Assembly: GCF_018812025.1 (NCBI RefSeq)
Contig: NC_063066.1
Span: forward strand, 12,611,882 to 12,675,881
DNA: 64,000 nt
Source: Megalobrama amblycephala
Lineage: Eukaryota; Chordata; Actinopteri; Cypriniformes; Xenocyprididae
Reading direction: 5' to 3'
Positions 45,190-56,759 of this stretch are shown here, in pieces (positions within the stretch are counted from its first letter, which is position 1; each line of letters starts with the position of its first letter). The notes under the pieces are model-generated. The model did no database searches, was not told where the DNA came from, and was given only the letters and a program-made list of their open reading frames with translations. The translations under genes were made by a program, and so were the position numbers.

Positions 45190-45348
45190 ACTTATTTTAC
45201 AGTTTCCACAAAAATATTAAGCAGCACATCCGTTTTCAACATTAAGATATTATTATATATGCTGTATGATTTCTGTGTGAAAACTTGAGTGATGTCTGCT
45301 GAAAATTCAGCTTTGTCATCACAAGAATTAACTGCATTTAAAAGATAT
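45190..45348 (+). mobile_element. Dispersed inverted-repeat element, copy 3 (fragment)
   Basis: GTTTCCACAAAAATATTAAG and TGCTGAAAATTCAGCTTTGT match the internal part of the family seen at 9288-9660 and 28890-29215. It is cut at TTAA 45349-45352, where a TTCACCC-family fragment begins. Confidence 0.65.
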
Positions 45349-45352
45349 TTAA

Positions 45353-45480
45353 GGGTTAGTTCACCCCAAAATGAAAATTCTAATTAATTAATTAATTACT
45401 CACCCTCATGTTGTTACAAACCCCTAATACTTTTGTTCATCTTGTGCAAAACCCTGAAATTGCTTTATAAAATGTTATAG
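45353..45480. mobile_element. Left-end fragment of a GGGTTAGTTCACCC-family element
   Basis: The segment starts GGGTTAGTTCACCCCAAAAT directly after TTAA (45349-45352) and contains the subterminal ACTCACCCTCATGTTGTTAC box. The right half is missing. Confidence 0.8.
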
Positions 45481-45938
45481 TGCAATACATGAATCAGTTC
45501 TCTAATGGCCGCCAGCTCAAAATGATAAAACTCTCATCACATTGCATCATGGCGAAGATGAAGTGTTGTTGTAACGCAGTGGTTTTTTGTTTGCCAAATA
45601 GAACTATTCTCATTTATGCCCAAGAATTCAAATCCCATCTGAACTCAGTACATTCTTTGAAAAAATGTAATTGCCAATATTTTAATGTTGTTTTATTATT
45701 ATTATTTATTTAATTTGTAGAGCATTTTTAATGTTCTGAGTGTTCAAAGAGACTGAGGGGTGCCCGTAGAGGAAACACTGTAGTTAAAACCTAGTTGAAT
45801 AAACAGCTCTTAGAAGGTCAATAATGGTTAACAGCTAGATTAACAAGGGTTTCAATTTGTATGCTAACTGCAATCATAGGCAAAAAGTATTTAGTCATTT
45901 TTATTTTCAAACTTTTGGCTCCAAGCTGATTATCATTT

Positions 45939-46700
45939 CTACCCTATTTCTTTTTTTTTCTTTATGACATATTTTAGAAAACAGTACTTTGAATAACCTC
46001 TGAAGTAGAAACAGCAGTTTACATTTCTTTTAGGGAATAGTACTTTTGAATATACTGCTCTGACCCTTCTTGGCACAGAGTGTACAAGTTCATGATAAAT
46101 TGTCACATCTGTCCTGTTTAACTCCTGGATGATGAGCTCCTTAAATGCCCTGATCTTTATTAGGGAGTGTTGCACAACTCATCTCTACAGAACCACCCAC
46201 AGGCGCTCAAGAGTATTAAGATTGAGTGCAATATATGTCCACAGAAGGTTTTTCACCTTGGGAGAATGCATATCCTCATTGTCATGTTGAAAAAATGCCT
46301 AACAGTGCAGGGAATGAGGAAAGGGTAACATCTTCAGCACTCATACATCCCTATATAAGAGCTTTACTACCACTGAACTTTACTGTGGGAACCAGTCACT
46401 TCTCACTGTACTCCTCCTCTAGCAACAGCATAACATTTTGGATGTTGTCAGATCCAAAATGATTGATTTGGTCTCATGAGACAAGAGTATTGATTCCCAG
46501 AATCTATATTTTGTAAATATGGGCTTTGGAAATGGCTAACTGACTTTATTGTGCTTTGGCTACAGTAATTAGTTCCAGTGAGAACAACAACCATGCATGT
46601 CATTTCTGCAGGCTGAATCTTACTCTGTGAGATAAACAGTCATTCTTTGCATAGCTTTTGCTGGCTCTGAGACACTTGCTTGGTATTTCTCCTGCTCTTT
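45939..46700 (-). pseudogene. Degraded Tc1-like transposase gene
   Basis: Several minus-strand fragments align in order with Tc1 transposases. A CATGACAATGAGGATATGCA segment corresponds to the conserved QxDNxxxH region. A degraded LERLW-like segment near 46210 corresponds to the P-x-E-x-L-W motif. The C-terminal LNRTDVTIYHELVHSVPRRV (within 45939-46175) matches the usual SMPRR-x-Q-A-V ending. Stops and frameshifts separate these pieces, so no functional enzyme is encoded. The 3' terminal repeat was not found with confidence. Confidence 0.7.
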
Positions 46701-47134
46701 GTCTAGCAAAAAAACAAAACCAAAAAAATCCCTCATCACTAAATGAAAGCTTAAAATGAATGCCTGATTATTTCAGGGGCCAGTTGTTTTTGAATTTCTG
46801 TGTTACTTTTGCTATATTTTCACACTTAAAACAATGATTTGGTAATCCTCTTGCACCACTGTCCTCTTTTGTGCTAAGAAATAAGTCTCCTGACAGTTCT
46901 CTCTCAAGCGGTTCCATTGTTGAAATTACTTATCTTTAAATGTTTTGGTTCAACATACTTACCTGTTCATCAAACATTGTCTTAAATTTACACAAGAATA
47001 TATATAAGAATATTTTTTTATTTCGTAACTTTTAGGAGGGTGTACTCATTTTTGCTACACAACATTTTATCACCTTGATAAGAAAATCTTATTTTCCTGA
47101 ATAATTTTGACATGCTTCTTTGGTAATTGATTAA

Positions 47135-48133
47135 AGCTGCCCTAGGTAACTTTCGTAAAAAAAATATTTTTTACATATTTGTTAAACCTGACATTATGTC
47201 CTGACAGTAGAATATGAGACAGATAATCTGTGAAAAAATCAAGCTCCTCTGGCTCCTCCCAGTGGTCCTATTGCCATTTGCAGAAATACACCGCTCCCGG
47301 TAAGAAACAACCAATCAGAGCCAGGAGGAGTGTCTTAGCAGTGTCACTCAATCAAGCTCGCGTGCGCGCTGATCACACTCCTCTCATGCACAGTGTACAG
47401 CCGTCAAATTCAAGATTACCGGTGTGCCGCAGCTTTGCTTATGGCGAAATAAAACGATGTTATATGCAAAGGACCACCCTGAAATCTACAAGAAACCATG
47501 CCATACATAATTTGTCAGTCCTGTTTTGAAATTATCTTAGTTGTGTAGTTCTTAAAAAATTAAACAAATCAAGCAGGGATACTTAGGCTACTTGTCAAGC
47601 AGAAATGTGGCTGACTCTGCATCGGTTTTTAATCCGTTCAGGACACGTAGCTCCCTCCACCTCGGAAAAGCCGCTCCGATATTTACCCTCGTTTTATTTC
47701 GGGCTATATCTAATTCTTTCTTTTTGGCTTTTTTGTCATCGTCATCTGTCTTTTTCCGTTTACCTGTCTTTATTTTATGAGCAGGTGCCACTCGAGGAAT
47801 TGACAGTTTGGATTGTTTTTCCGCCATAAGCAAAGCTGCGGCACACCGGTAATCTTGAAGCCTGTATGCGCTGGCGCTGTGCAAGGGAGGGGTGAGATCA
47901 GCGCGCACGCGAGCTTGATTGATTGACACTGCTAAGACACTCCTCCTGGCTCTGATTGGTTGTTTCTTACCGGGAGCGGTGTATTTCTGCAAATGGCAAT
48001 AGGACCACTGGGAGGAGCCAGAGGAGCTTGATTTTTTCACAGATTATTTGTCTCATATTCTACTGTCAGGACATAATGTCAGGTTTAACAAATATGTAAA
48101 AAATTTTTTTTACAAAAGTTACCTACAGCAGCT
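47135..48133. mobile_element. TTAA-flanked palindromic element, 999 bp, with a central ORF
   Basis: The ends AGCTGCCCTAGGTAACTTT and AAAGTTACCTACAGCAGCT are inverted copies, flanked by TTAA at 47131-47134 and 48134-48137. The arms are about 320 bp each and nearly identical, so both strands give the same N-terminal reading (MKKSSSSGSSQWSYCHLQKY); those readings are terminal-repeat shadows. The centre holds a distinct minus-strand ORF (47588-47827). It interrupts the Tc1-like relic. Confidence 0.92.
47588..47827 (-). CDS. Small basic ORF of unknown function in the TTAA element
   Basis: From the ATG at 47827 the reading is 79 codons: MAEKQSKLSIPRVAPAHKIK, then a strongly basic and acidic tract (KTGKRKKTDDDDKKAKKKEL), then VNIGAAFPRWRELR and NGLKTDAESATFLLDK. 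The RWRELR...KTDAE...FLLD segment has the look of an amphipathic helical domain that I believe recurs in uncharacterised fish transposon-associated proteins, but I cannot name a family. The lysine tract resembles a nuclear localisation signal. The ORF lies between the inverted arms. The other arm also has an ATGGCGAAA start but stops at once. It could be a first exon of a lost transposase gene. Confidence 0.45.
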   Translation of the reverse strand: MAEKQSKLSIPRVAPAHKIKTGKRKKTDDDDKKAKKKELDIARNKTRVNIGAAFPRWRELRVLNGLKTDAESATFLLDK

Positions 48134-48253
48134 TTAAGCAGACTTGCTGGAACATTATATCTCTAAAGAACCCTAACATGTCTTCTAAGTAAATGAGTAA
48201 TTGCTGACTTTCAGAAGTTTCAGAGGGGGTGTACTCATTTATGCTGTGCACTG

Positions 48254-50600
48254 TATGTGAATGTTTTTTTTTTTTTTTTTTTCTTATTTCCTTGATTTGT
48301 GCAATCAAAAGAGTATTTTCTATTACAACAAAATATTAGAGCTAAATGAATGTCTAAAACACATTCAAAACGGTTTCACAATGGCTTTCTCTTTTCAGAA
48401 ACTCAAAATAAGCACTCATCATAAGTTCGCACTCAAAGTGAAGCCTGCCTTAGATTGTATCACGTCCTTACCTCTTTTCATCCAAAATATCAGGCAGTGT
48501 CTAAGGTATTGAGGCAAACGTATTTCAAAAACCTCTGGAAACCTTTTCATCCAAAATGGCGAACAGAGATGAGTAAAAAAAACTGAAAGACAGAAAGTAG
48601 TTCTAGTTAATTAACAATACACCCAATATTCTTAGATAAATATAAAAAGAATGTCATTATCAATAAAAATAGTGGAGGAAATAGAGTGAGCTGCTGTCGG
48701 AATGGTACGTGATCCAAGCTGCCCAAAACATGAGAATTCTTTATTTTAAGCTTCAAGCTAAAGCATTAGCATAATGTTTAACGTGTTTTGCCCTGTCAAG
48801 CGCTTTGACAGATGCGTGTGCTGTTTAATATGTGATGTTTCCACATTGCAAACTTTAATTTTACAGTTATATGCTTATCTGTAAGTGTTACAGATTCACT
48901 TGAGTATTTCCATTTTGCATGAAGGTTTGTCCTGACAGTCTGCGTTAAACTTCATACTTTACCGAATGAGCGCCGGCGCGAGCATGTGCGTCAAACAGAA
49001 GGGATGCATTAGAGAGGGAGACAATTAAAATTCAGCACAAAAATATTCATTTTGCTGAAACATCGTTGTTGGAAGTTAAACTTAGGTTTAAAAGTCAACA
49101 TGTAATTTAAGTATTTTATGAGAGTGGTAACTGTAAAGGGCTTACAGCGTGTAATTGAATATAAATGTAAAATGTTTCTTACATTTACAAGATAAAGAAA
49201 TGAGTTTGTGTTTCTATTTTTCTTTATCTTTACTATTATGTTCATTTTTTAATGTAGGGATTTAAACTGTCCTTTTGCTTTATAGCTGTTTTACACATAG
49301 CTATTTTGCATATAACATAGATATAGATATACACCATATATGTATTCATAGCATTCATTTGCATGTTTGTTTGAAGGACAGCATTGGGCAGGATGTGGAA
49401 TATTGTGTTTTGTCAATAAAAAATGGGCCTTTTTTATCTGATTAATCAAAGAAATAATCAGCCAAATAATCAATGATCAAAATAATCGATGTTGCAGTCC
49501 AGTATTTTTCACAAATAAAGAGAATGTGAGTGCCATGTGCTCAGATGCTGCCTTCTCAGTGCCATCATAATAAAAGTCCCGCTTTTTTCATATAAGGAGT
49601 AATGAGCTCCTTCTGTCATCAGACTTGATTAAGTACCATGTCCACTATATTATTAGCATTACCGTAGGTTTGTTTTTACTTTTACATTTTGTTTTATTTG
49701 TATTTATGTTAAAAAATTTTATTATGTCCCAAAATCATCTGACATCACTGCACAGGGCACACATTACACCGCATAATGTTTTATAAGTGCATAATTAATT
49801 GTGACAAATGTATTAAGGTATCGTTTAGCACTTGGCACCAAATAAATGCACTTTCGGGGTTGTTGAATCTTGGATTAGTAAACTACCAGGCATTAAATTT
49901 TCATAAAATAAATAAATAAATAAATAAAATGACCCAACCCCAGCCAAATACTCTGAGGGACTGTGGCCTTCTGTTTTCAACCTTCCATTTGTAAAGCAGA
50001 GAGGAATATCAATTATGCCTGCTGTTCAGTCTAGGGAACTAAAGGTGGCATCCTACATCTGATAACACGGCCTTACAACAAGCCCGTATGGCACATGGCG
50101 ACCCACTGAACCATGCTGCAGAATCGTATCTGTGCGCCTGACCGAGCCCCCCAGGCACTCATCCAGACACCTGAGTGTATACCAATCGGATGGACCTCTC
50201 AGCTTGTGACAAATTGCGGGAGGAAGAGAAACTTACAGGCCCCATTGAACTTTAGTTTAGCTTTTATTCCTCTGTCATGTTCCTGCGGAGATGAAATGGA
50301 ATCCTTTTTTCTCTTTCTGGTCCTCTTTTTTCATTCTCAAAGCTGTCTGCTCTGCACTGACTGGTGGATAAACGGCCTTGGTTTCTCTCTCTAACTTGGC
50401 ATCAAAGGGAAGGTGATACAATGTGATTTAGTTTTCGAAGGTCACTGCACAGTGTCTCCACCTTATTTTTAACGTCAGAGCGGGTGCAACCATTTTAAGC
50501 TTGAATGTGCAAGGCTTCCGGTGTCAGCCGCTTCCAGTTAGTTTAGCTGTGCAAAAACAGCTGCTTGATAATATTAATCATCATAATCAATCAACGCTAG
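48254..50600. other. Gene-free stretch with a possible conserved block
   Basis: A T-run lies at 48262-48282. About 49434-49500 (GATTAATCAAAGAAATAATC to GATGTTGCAGTCC) resembles the edge of a hAT-like repeat. About 49985-50260 is GC-balanced and unrepeated (AACACGGCCTTACAACAAGC) and may be conserved non-coding DNA. No gene was recognised. Confidence 0.35.
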
Positions 50601-51960
50601 GGGTGTAACGGTTCTCTGTAAAAAAAATCAAACTATACTGTTCTCCTCCCACGGTTAGGCACGCACTTGCACAGTGGTTCAACTTAAATCTGACTACGCA
50701 TATATAATATGCTTTGTTAAAAATAACAACACGTAAAACAGACAGACAGAGTTCGGCTAATGTATGTTTGTGTCAATGGATACGCATTCTGGCTTCCCAA
50801 TACATTACAACAACAGTGATGGAAAAAAAAAAAAAGTGGACAAAAGAGTCACTCTTTGTAAACTTGGTTCACTGCAAGTGCCGTATGCTCGTATGCAGTC
50901 ATTTATGCCATCATCACCCAGGTGTTGATAGCTCACGAGTGAAAGTGCGAACTGAACAGTGCACATTGCTATCTGTGTTTAAACTAAACTCATTTAAGAG
51001 AACTTGCGCACTGTGAGTAGATTTGTGTGTGCTCATTCGAAGTGCGCAAACATTGAGTTCTCTTTCAAGTCTTGCGCTTGAAATGACATATTCACACAAA
51101 AATTATGTCAACATGCCCGTCTTGGTGAGTATCCTAGCAGAGAGTCGGTTACGTCTTAAGTGAATGTACAGTATCAGTGTACATGGATTCATGCATTATG
51201 TCTTAATGTGACATTTTTATTTGTATCTTTGTTCTATTGTATTTGTTTGTGCTGTTGCTTGTAGTTAGATTATTTATTCATATTCTCTTTATTTTTATTT
51301 AACAGTAGTCATTTTTTCCTTAAAGGGGCTATATGTACAATTTTCACTTTAATAAAGCATAAAAATACCCCAATATGTTTGCAGATATTTAGGAAACATG
51401 CTAAGTTCACCTACTTGTTTCTCAGAAAAACAATGCTACACCCAGACATTCTACTTTGAAATGTGCGTTCCGTGTCGGAATGTCTGTCTTTGTTTTGGTC
51501 TGTGCGAAACCGTGTGCTGTCAGTTTATCCAATAGTATTTCGACATCACAGGTTGCCAGTTGGCGGAAAACACCACGTATGGAAACCAGCAAACAAACTG
51601 AGTCAGAAAATCACAGCTTCTACCTGATCTAAAAAGCCTCTGCATCCATCTAAAAATCTCTATGAACGACAGCATATTAAAACATAGATAAATCAACTCA
51701 TCAGCTTACAGTGTGTAAGTCTCCTCAGCTTTCATCAATTGCACACCCTCTTGTTGCGTGTCCTCAAGCTGGCCACCCGTGTCTTTGAAGGAGGGGGCGG
51801 GGCAAACAATATTTTGAATTTGGACTGCAGTACCTATTTCGACCACTGGGTGTCATTCCTACATATAGCCCCTTTAACCTAGCACATACCTAACCATACC
51901 AGAACTGTGAGTCTAAAATACAATACAAACCGTGAATAATTTGAACCATTATAACCATAA
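50601..51960. mobile_element. hAT-like element with internal TTAA insertion
   Basis: The left end GGGTGTAACGGTTCTCTG is loosely mirrored at the right by GAACCATTATAACCATAA. Near-identical direct repeats ATCAACGCTAG (50590-50600) and ATCAATGCTAG (51960-51970) flank it, consistent with an 8-bp-class hAT duplication. It contains the internal block shared with 6290-6540 and 12110-13060. No transposase reading survives. The element also contains the 550-bp TTAA element at 51324-51873. Confidence 0.65.
51324..51873. mobile_element. Complete TTAA-flanked MITE, 550 bp, AGGGGCTATATGT ends
   Basis: AGGGGCTATATGTACAA and ACATATAGCCCCT are inverted ends, flanked by TTAA at 51320-51323 and 51874-51877. 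The interior is non-coding and moderately GC-rich. It lies inside the hAT-like element near its right end. Confidence 0.9.
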
Positions 51961-52159
51961 TCAATGCTAGTTTGTAGCGCAAATAGATTTATTGTTTACT
52001 GCACATTGTAAGTCTTATTTACCAATGTTAATGAAAGAGAATTCTCACACATTCACAGGAAATAGCTTACTTCCGCATTGAAAAATAAGCTGGATCGAGA
52101 AATGTTTTTGTGTTCCTCACAATCTTGTGTTGGTGAGAGACAACACAAAAAATGAAAAT

Positions 52160-52695
52160 GCAATGGAATAGATATTGCAGACTGGCAATGGGAAGAAGCT
52201 CAAGAATGGGTTCACTCTTCTTCTTTGTGCATTAGACATGGTTTAATACAATTCAAGATCTTACATAGACTTCACCTGTCTAAACTAAAGCTCTCTAAGA
52301 TGTTTTCTTCTGTGGACCCAGTATGTGACAGATGCAGTCAAACTTCAGCCTCACTAGGACATATGTTTTGGTAATGTCCTAATATTCATAATTATTGGAT
52401 TTCAGTTTTTCAAATACTGTCAAAGGTATTGGGAAAACCACTAATCCCAGACCCAATTCTGGCTATTTTTGGTGCCAGTAGTGACAATGTGGAACTGTCT
52501 AAAAATCAGTGTATTGTACTTGGAATTATTACACTCTTAGTACACAGATTGATTTTGCTTAATTGGAAACAAAAGAATCCACCTCACTGCTCTGTCCTGA
52601 ATTTTTCTTGTAATTTTTCTTTGTGCCAAATGTTAAAAACCAATAAAGAGAATGTTCAAAAAAAAACTATAGATATTTTTTTTAAGACATTTTAA
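52160..52695 (+). pseudogene. L1-like LINE ORF2 C-terminal fragment
   Basis: The + strand reads WEEAQEWVHSSSLCIRHGLI, then IQFKILHRLHLSKLKLSKMF, then a Cys/His knuckle (DPVCDRCSQTSASLGHMFW). One in-frame TAA follows, then CPNIHNYWISVFQILSKVLG and a C-terminal region with LLVHRLILLNWK. This order matches the region downstream of reverse transcriptase in fish L1-type ORF2 proteins, including the C-x2-C...H-x4-C motif. The reading ends at 52695 after KKTIDIFFKTF. RT and endonuclease domains are absent, as in 5'-truncated L1 copies. The stop inside the knuckle makes it non-functional. Confidence 0.85.
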
Positions 52696-52961
52696 AAGCA
52701 GCCATTTGCAAGAGGTCATGACTGACAGAATAAACAAATCCACATATGTTTTAAATTTAGAAAGGTGATTTTAGATTTCAACAAAAAATGCAGACTGATT
52801 ATTTAAAATAACTTTCTCATCATCAAGTTTGTAAAAACTTTTATTTTGTAAATAAAATAAAATGTAAAAAAAACTTGAGATTTAGAATAAATTGAAAACA
52901 GAAAATTTAGATTTAAGCAAAGAATTGAAACAGATTATTAAAAAATAAATAAATAATTCAT

Positions 52962-53200
52962 AGGGGCAAGATCTTGTGCTACGAGATCTCACGATAATAA
53001 AATGTGACAAGATTTCATGTCGAGGTAAAATTAGCATCGCAACCAGGTAATATGCATTTACGTGACGAAGGCATAGCTAGCTAGCAAACTCTAGGCTGTA
53101 GCAACTAATGGTAATGACAGTAACTTGCGACTGAGCGGGCGAACCACTGATGCAAACGTACTCTAATTATTATAGTGTTAGGAGAGGGCCATGCTCAGTG
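52962..53200. repeat. Possible hAT-like repeat edge
   Basis: GGGGCAAGATCTTGTGCTAC with CGAGATCTCACGATAATAAA resembles subterminal sequence of fish hAT elements with repeated GAGATC motifs. No partner terminus was found, so borders are approximate. Confidence 0.35.
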
Positions 53201-53539
53201 GCTCCAGTGCGTCATCGAGCCATGATTTCAGGCTCCCCAAATAATCCTGAACACAAAAATGGTGAAAAACTTTAACGGTCTAACTCCACAATTCAGTACT
53301 ACATAGTTCACAGTCTTTGTAATGAGTTTTCAGCAAAACATTTCTAATGTGTTTAGAAACAAATCTCTGAATTGCATTTACACAGATTTTAAAAGAATAT
53401 AGATAATTTAAGATCTCAGAATAGTGAATAACATAGATTGCAGAGTACGCTGGTCAACTAATGAAGTCATGGCTCAGGTTGAGTATACATATTAGCAAAT
53501 AATTTTAGGTAGCTTTCTTTTAGTGAGCAAAAACGAAAT

Positions 53540-54080
53540 GTTCCCAGTCTATCTACTGGAAATAAATGGGTTTAATAACACACTGTTTAATGAGAGGAGC
53601 GGCAGTAAAGGAAGCGTGGAAGTTGGCAATAAACCGTAGCTTTGACTCCATAAAAACAGGCCAAGCAATGAATATGAAATTAGTGCCACTTTTTTCCCCC
53701 ACCTAATCAATATAACTAATGAGATGTCAACATAAACAAACAAATCGGTAAAAGCTGCTACAAAATAAAAGGCTGCACTATCAACGCTTATTCTGCTAGG
53801 CTTCAATTAAAACTGGCTTTTGGCTTCACCCCCTCCCTGCGGAAGTGTGAATCTGTACTGTCCCTGCAGAGTGTGTGCCCTGGCCCCCCACCGCCTCTGT
53901 GTCACTCATGTTGTTGTCCAGTCCATGCCTACATTTGTGACACACTGCCTCCCATTATTGATCAGCAGGGCAGCCGCAGTCCAGGGCCACAGTGCCCTTG
54001 TTAGTGCCCTCATTAACAAGCAGCAGGTCACCTAATTAAACAGCTCAGTAGTTAGTAAGTGCACTCCCTCCATTTCCCCG
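53540..54080. promoter_or_regulatory. Candidate conserved non-coding regulatory block
   Basis: This is the best candidate of its kind in the window: unrepeated, compositionally balanced, and without coding signal. It has clusters of homeodomain-type cores (TAATTAAACAGCTCAG at about 54033, CATTAACAAGCAGCAGGTCA, CTTCAATTAAAACTGGCT) and a TTATTGATCAGCAGG string. Cross-species conservation cannot be tested here, so the label is an inference from composition and motif style. Confidence 0.3.
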
Positions 54081-55049
54081 AGAGAAACACCTGAGTGGAT
54101 TAAATTTATGTTCATTTATTTATCTAATTTTCCCTGTGCTCTTTCTCCCTTGGATTTTTGCCTCCAATCCCTCACTAGTGTCATAAAAGCATATTCAAAC
54201 ACTATGAACAACAAACAGTGAAACTAACAGAGAAGACATTGCTTCTGTCTGTGTGTGCTCTTAAAATACTCAGAATATTATGAATTGCTTTCTTTTCATC
54301 CATAATTCAACTTATTGTGTTGGCTTGATTCCAGTTTTGCTTCAATCTACAGATAAACAGTGTACTATTGTGAAGTACAATTACTGTGATTACTGCTATT
54401 AATCAACAATGATTGCACTTCAACAACAAATGTTTTAAATGATTGCTCTCATAATCATTATGTAATGCTTCTGGTCTCATTACTTACAAGTAGATAACCG
54501 GTTTGAACTGCCGGTGCCGGTGCCATCTCAACAGTTTCCAGAAACACATTTTTTAACGATCTTATGTTTTTCTATACGATGAAGAGATATTACTGACATG
54601 CTTCATCAGACTTACACTTGTTTCCATGGATTCTTAAAGCAATTAATGATTTACTGGTTTCACTTTTTTTTTTTATGTGCTGGGATACAAATTATAACAA
54701 GTATATTGTCATTAGTCTTGTCAATCAATGGTAAGATGAGATAGAAGTATTGCAGGAAGCCGATTCATTTAGATAGCCGTCACATTTCTGCTTTGTAAAC
54801 AGGATTTATACAAATGGAAATTGTTAAAAGCATCATCCTTTGTGAAAGGTTTTAAGGCTTTTTTCCCCCTTTTTTTCCATCTGTACTTTTAAGATTGTAA
54901 AAAGTGAGTCCTTGGCTATATCAAAGGACAAGCAACAAGAAGCAGTAAATATAACTGAAAATGTGTTTCATTCATCAGGGCTCAGCGGGAGAAAGAAGTG
55001 GTGAAAAGATTTTTGAAGAGTTTATTAGCTTACTCTTTAAACACTATTG
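54081..55049. other. Gene-free sequence
   Basis: No coding, RNA or repeat-terminus signal was recognised. Confidence 0.5.
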
Positions 55050-55330
55050 TAGGTGACCTATTAAGCAAATTTTACTTTTATATTGTTATGTATCCACAGT
55101 GTGTGTACACAACCACACTATTGTGGTAAAAAGCCATTCCCTCCGTTTGTCATTTTCCACATAAATCTAAAACAGTGTCTCAAAACGACCCGTTCAGGAA
55201 ATGCACTCCAATGTGACGTCACATTGGAACAGGCCACGCCCACGACTGGCGACGGACGAGTAGCTTGCCATGTTTATCTCCTCGCCAGAGCATTTAACAA
55301 CAGCATTTACATAAGAAATGTAATCTTATT
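55050..55330. mobile_element. Left fragment of a relative of the 30.3-kb THAP-bearing element
   Basis: AGGTGACCTATTAAGCAAAT resembles the AGGGCACCTATTATGCAAAA terminus at 30271. The following order of features is also parallel: a (GT)-rich box, AAAACAGTGTCTCAAAACGA, a TGACGTCA box and GGCCACGCCCACG. The THAP exon and right end are absent. Confidence 0.5.
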
Positions 55331-55465
55331 AAAGCTACTAAAGATTCAATGAAGAATAGCAAGTTATTTTCTGTTTTTCTTTTATTGTTTTATTGATATT
55401 AACAGCATACAGCGGTAGATACTGTGTATTACGCTGCTTTCACTTTAATACACAGATCTAATATA

Positions 55466-56668
55466 CAGTTGTAAGAAAAAGTGTGTGAACCACTTGCAGA
55501 ATCTGTGAAAAATTTTAACAAAATAAGAGACATCATACAAAATGCATGTTATTTTTTGTTTAGTACTGTCCTAAGTAAGATATTTTACATAAAAGATGTT
55601 TATATAAAGTCCACAAGAAAAAAAAAAAAAAAAGCTGAATTTATTCATATGGCCCTATTCAAAAGTATGTGAACCCTTGATTCTTAATACTGTGTGTGGT
55701 TACCTGGATGATCTACGACTGTTTTTTGTTTTGTGATGGTTGAGTCCCTTGTTTGTTCTGAGTAGTTAAACTGAGCTCTGTTCTTCAGAAAAAATCTCCA
55801 GGTCCCAAAAATTCTTCAGTTTTTAAGCATTTTTTGCATATTTGAACCCTTTCCAGCAGTGACTGTATGATTTTCAGATCCATTTTATCATACGGAGGAC
55901 AACTGAGGGACTCAAACACAACTAAAAAGGTTCTCCTGAAGGAAGCACGATACATTAAGAGTTGGGGGTGAAAACGTTTGAATTTTAATACCAAGGTAAA
56001 TTGTACTTATTATTTCTTTTGGGAACATGCAAGTATCTTCTGTTGCTTCCGGAGGGCAGTACTAAATGAAAAGCAATGATATTTCAATAAAATAAGAAAA
56101 ATTTGGACATCTTCATCCTGTTCAAAAGTTTTCACCCCCTGACTCTTAATGCATCGTGTTTCCTTCAGGAGCATCAGTGAATGTTTGAACCTTTTTTAAT
56201 AGTTGTGTTTGAGTCCCTCAGTTGTCCTCAGTGTGATAAAATGGATCTGAAAATCATACAGTCACTGCTGGAAAGGGTTCAAATGTTAAAAAATGAACTG
56301 AAGAATCTGCAGGACCTGGAGGATTTTTCTGAAGAACAGAGCTCAGTTTAACTGCTCAGAACAAACAAGGGACTCATGAACAACCATCAGAAAAACAAAA
56401 CAACAGTCGTAGATCATCCAGGTAACCACACACAGTATTAAGAACCAATGGTTCACATACTTATGAATGGGGCTATTTGAATAAATTCAGCTTTTTTTTT
56501 TTTTTTTTTTCTTGTGGACTATATATAAACATCTTTTATGTAAAATATCTTACTCAGGACAGTACTAAACAAAAAATAACATGCATTTTGTATGATCTCT
56601 CTTATTTTTTTTTTTTTTTAATTTTTCACATTTTCTGCAAGTGGTTCACATACTTTTTCTTACAACTG
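55466..56668. mobile_element. Complete Tc1-type palindromic element, 1203 bp
   Basis: CAGTTGTAAGAAAAAGTGTG and the complementary CTTTTTCTTACAACTG mark the ends, with TA on both sides (55464-55465, 56669-56670). The arms pair over most of their length (for example TGTGTGGTTACCTGGATGAT against ATCATCCAGGTAACCACACA). TA duplication and CAGTTG ends fit Tc1/mariner mobilisation. No transposase is encoded. A half copy lies at 17100-18101. Confidence 0.92.
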
Positions 56669-56759
56669 TACACACGCAATTTCCTTTCCTGCTAGTAAAA
56701 GGAGAAAATGCTGGCAATTTTTTTTTTCCCCCCACTGCTCCTGCTTACACTCATTTTTG

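Larger units (their letters stand above)
45870..48253 (-). mobile_element. Tc1-like element relic split by a TTAA element
   Basis: The right end GGGGTGTACTCATTTATGCTGTGCACTG (in parts: GGGGTGTACTCATTTATG and CTGTGCACTG) is followed by TA at 48254-48255. This is the usual CAGTGC...GAGTACACCCC terminus in reverse. A second GTGTACTCATTTTTGC string occurs at 47039-47054. Without the 999-bp insertion at 47135-48133 the element would be about 1.4 kb, a normal Tc1 size. The left boundary near 45870 is uncertain. Confidence 0.55.

Noticed and set aside
47230..47529. Plus-strand ORF beginning MKKSSSSGSSQWS
   Set aside because: It is the mirror of the opposite strand in the other arm of the palindromic element, so it is a terminal-repeat shadow.
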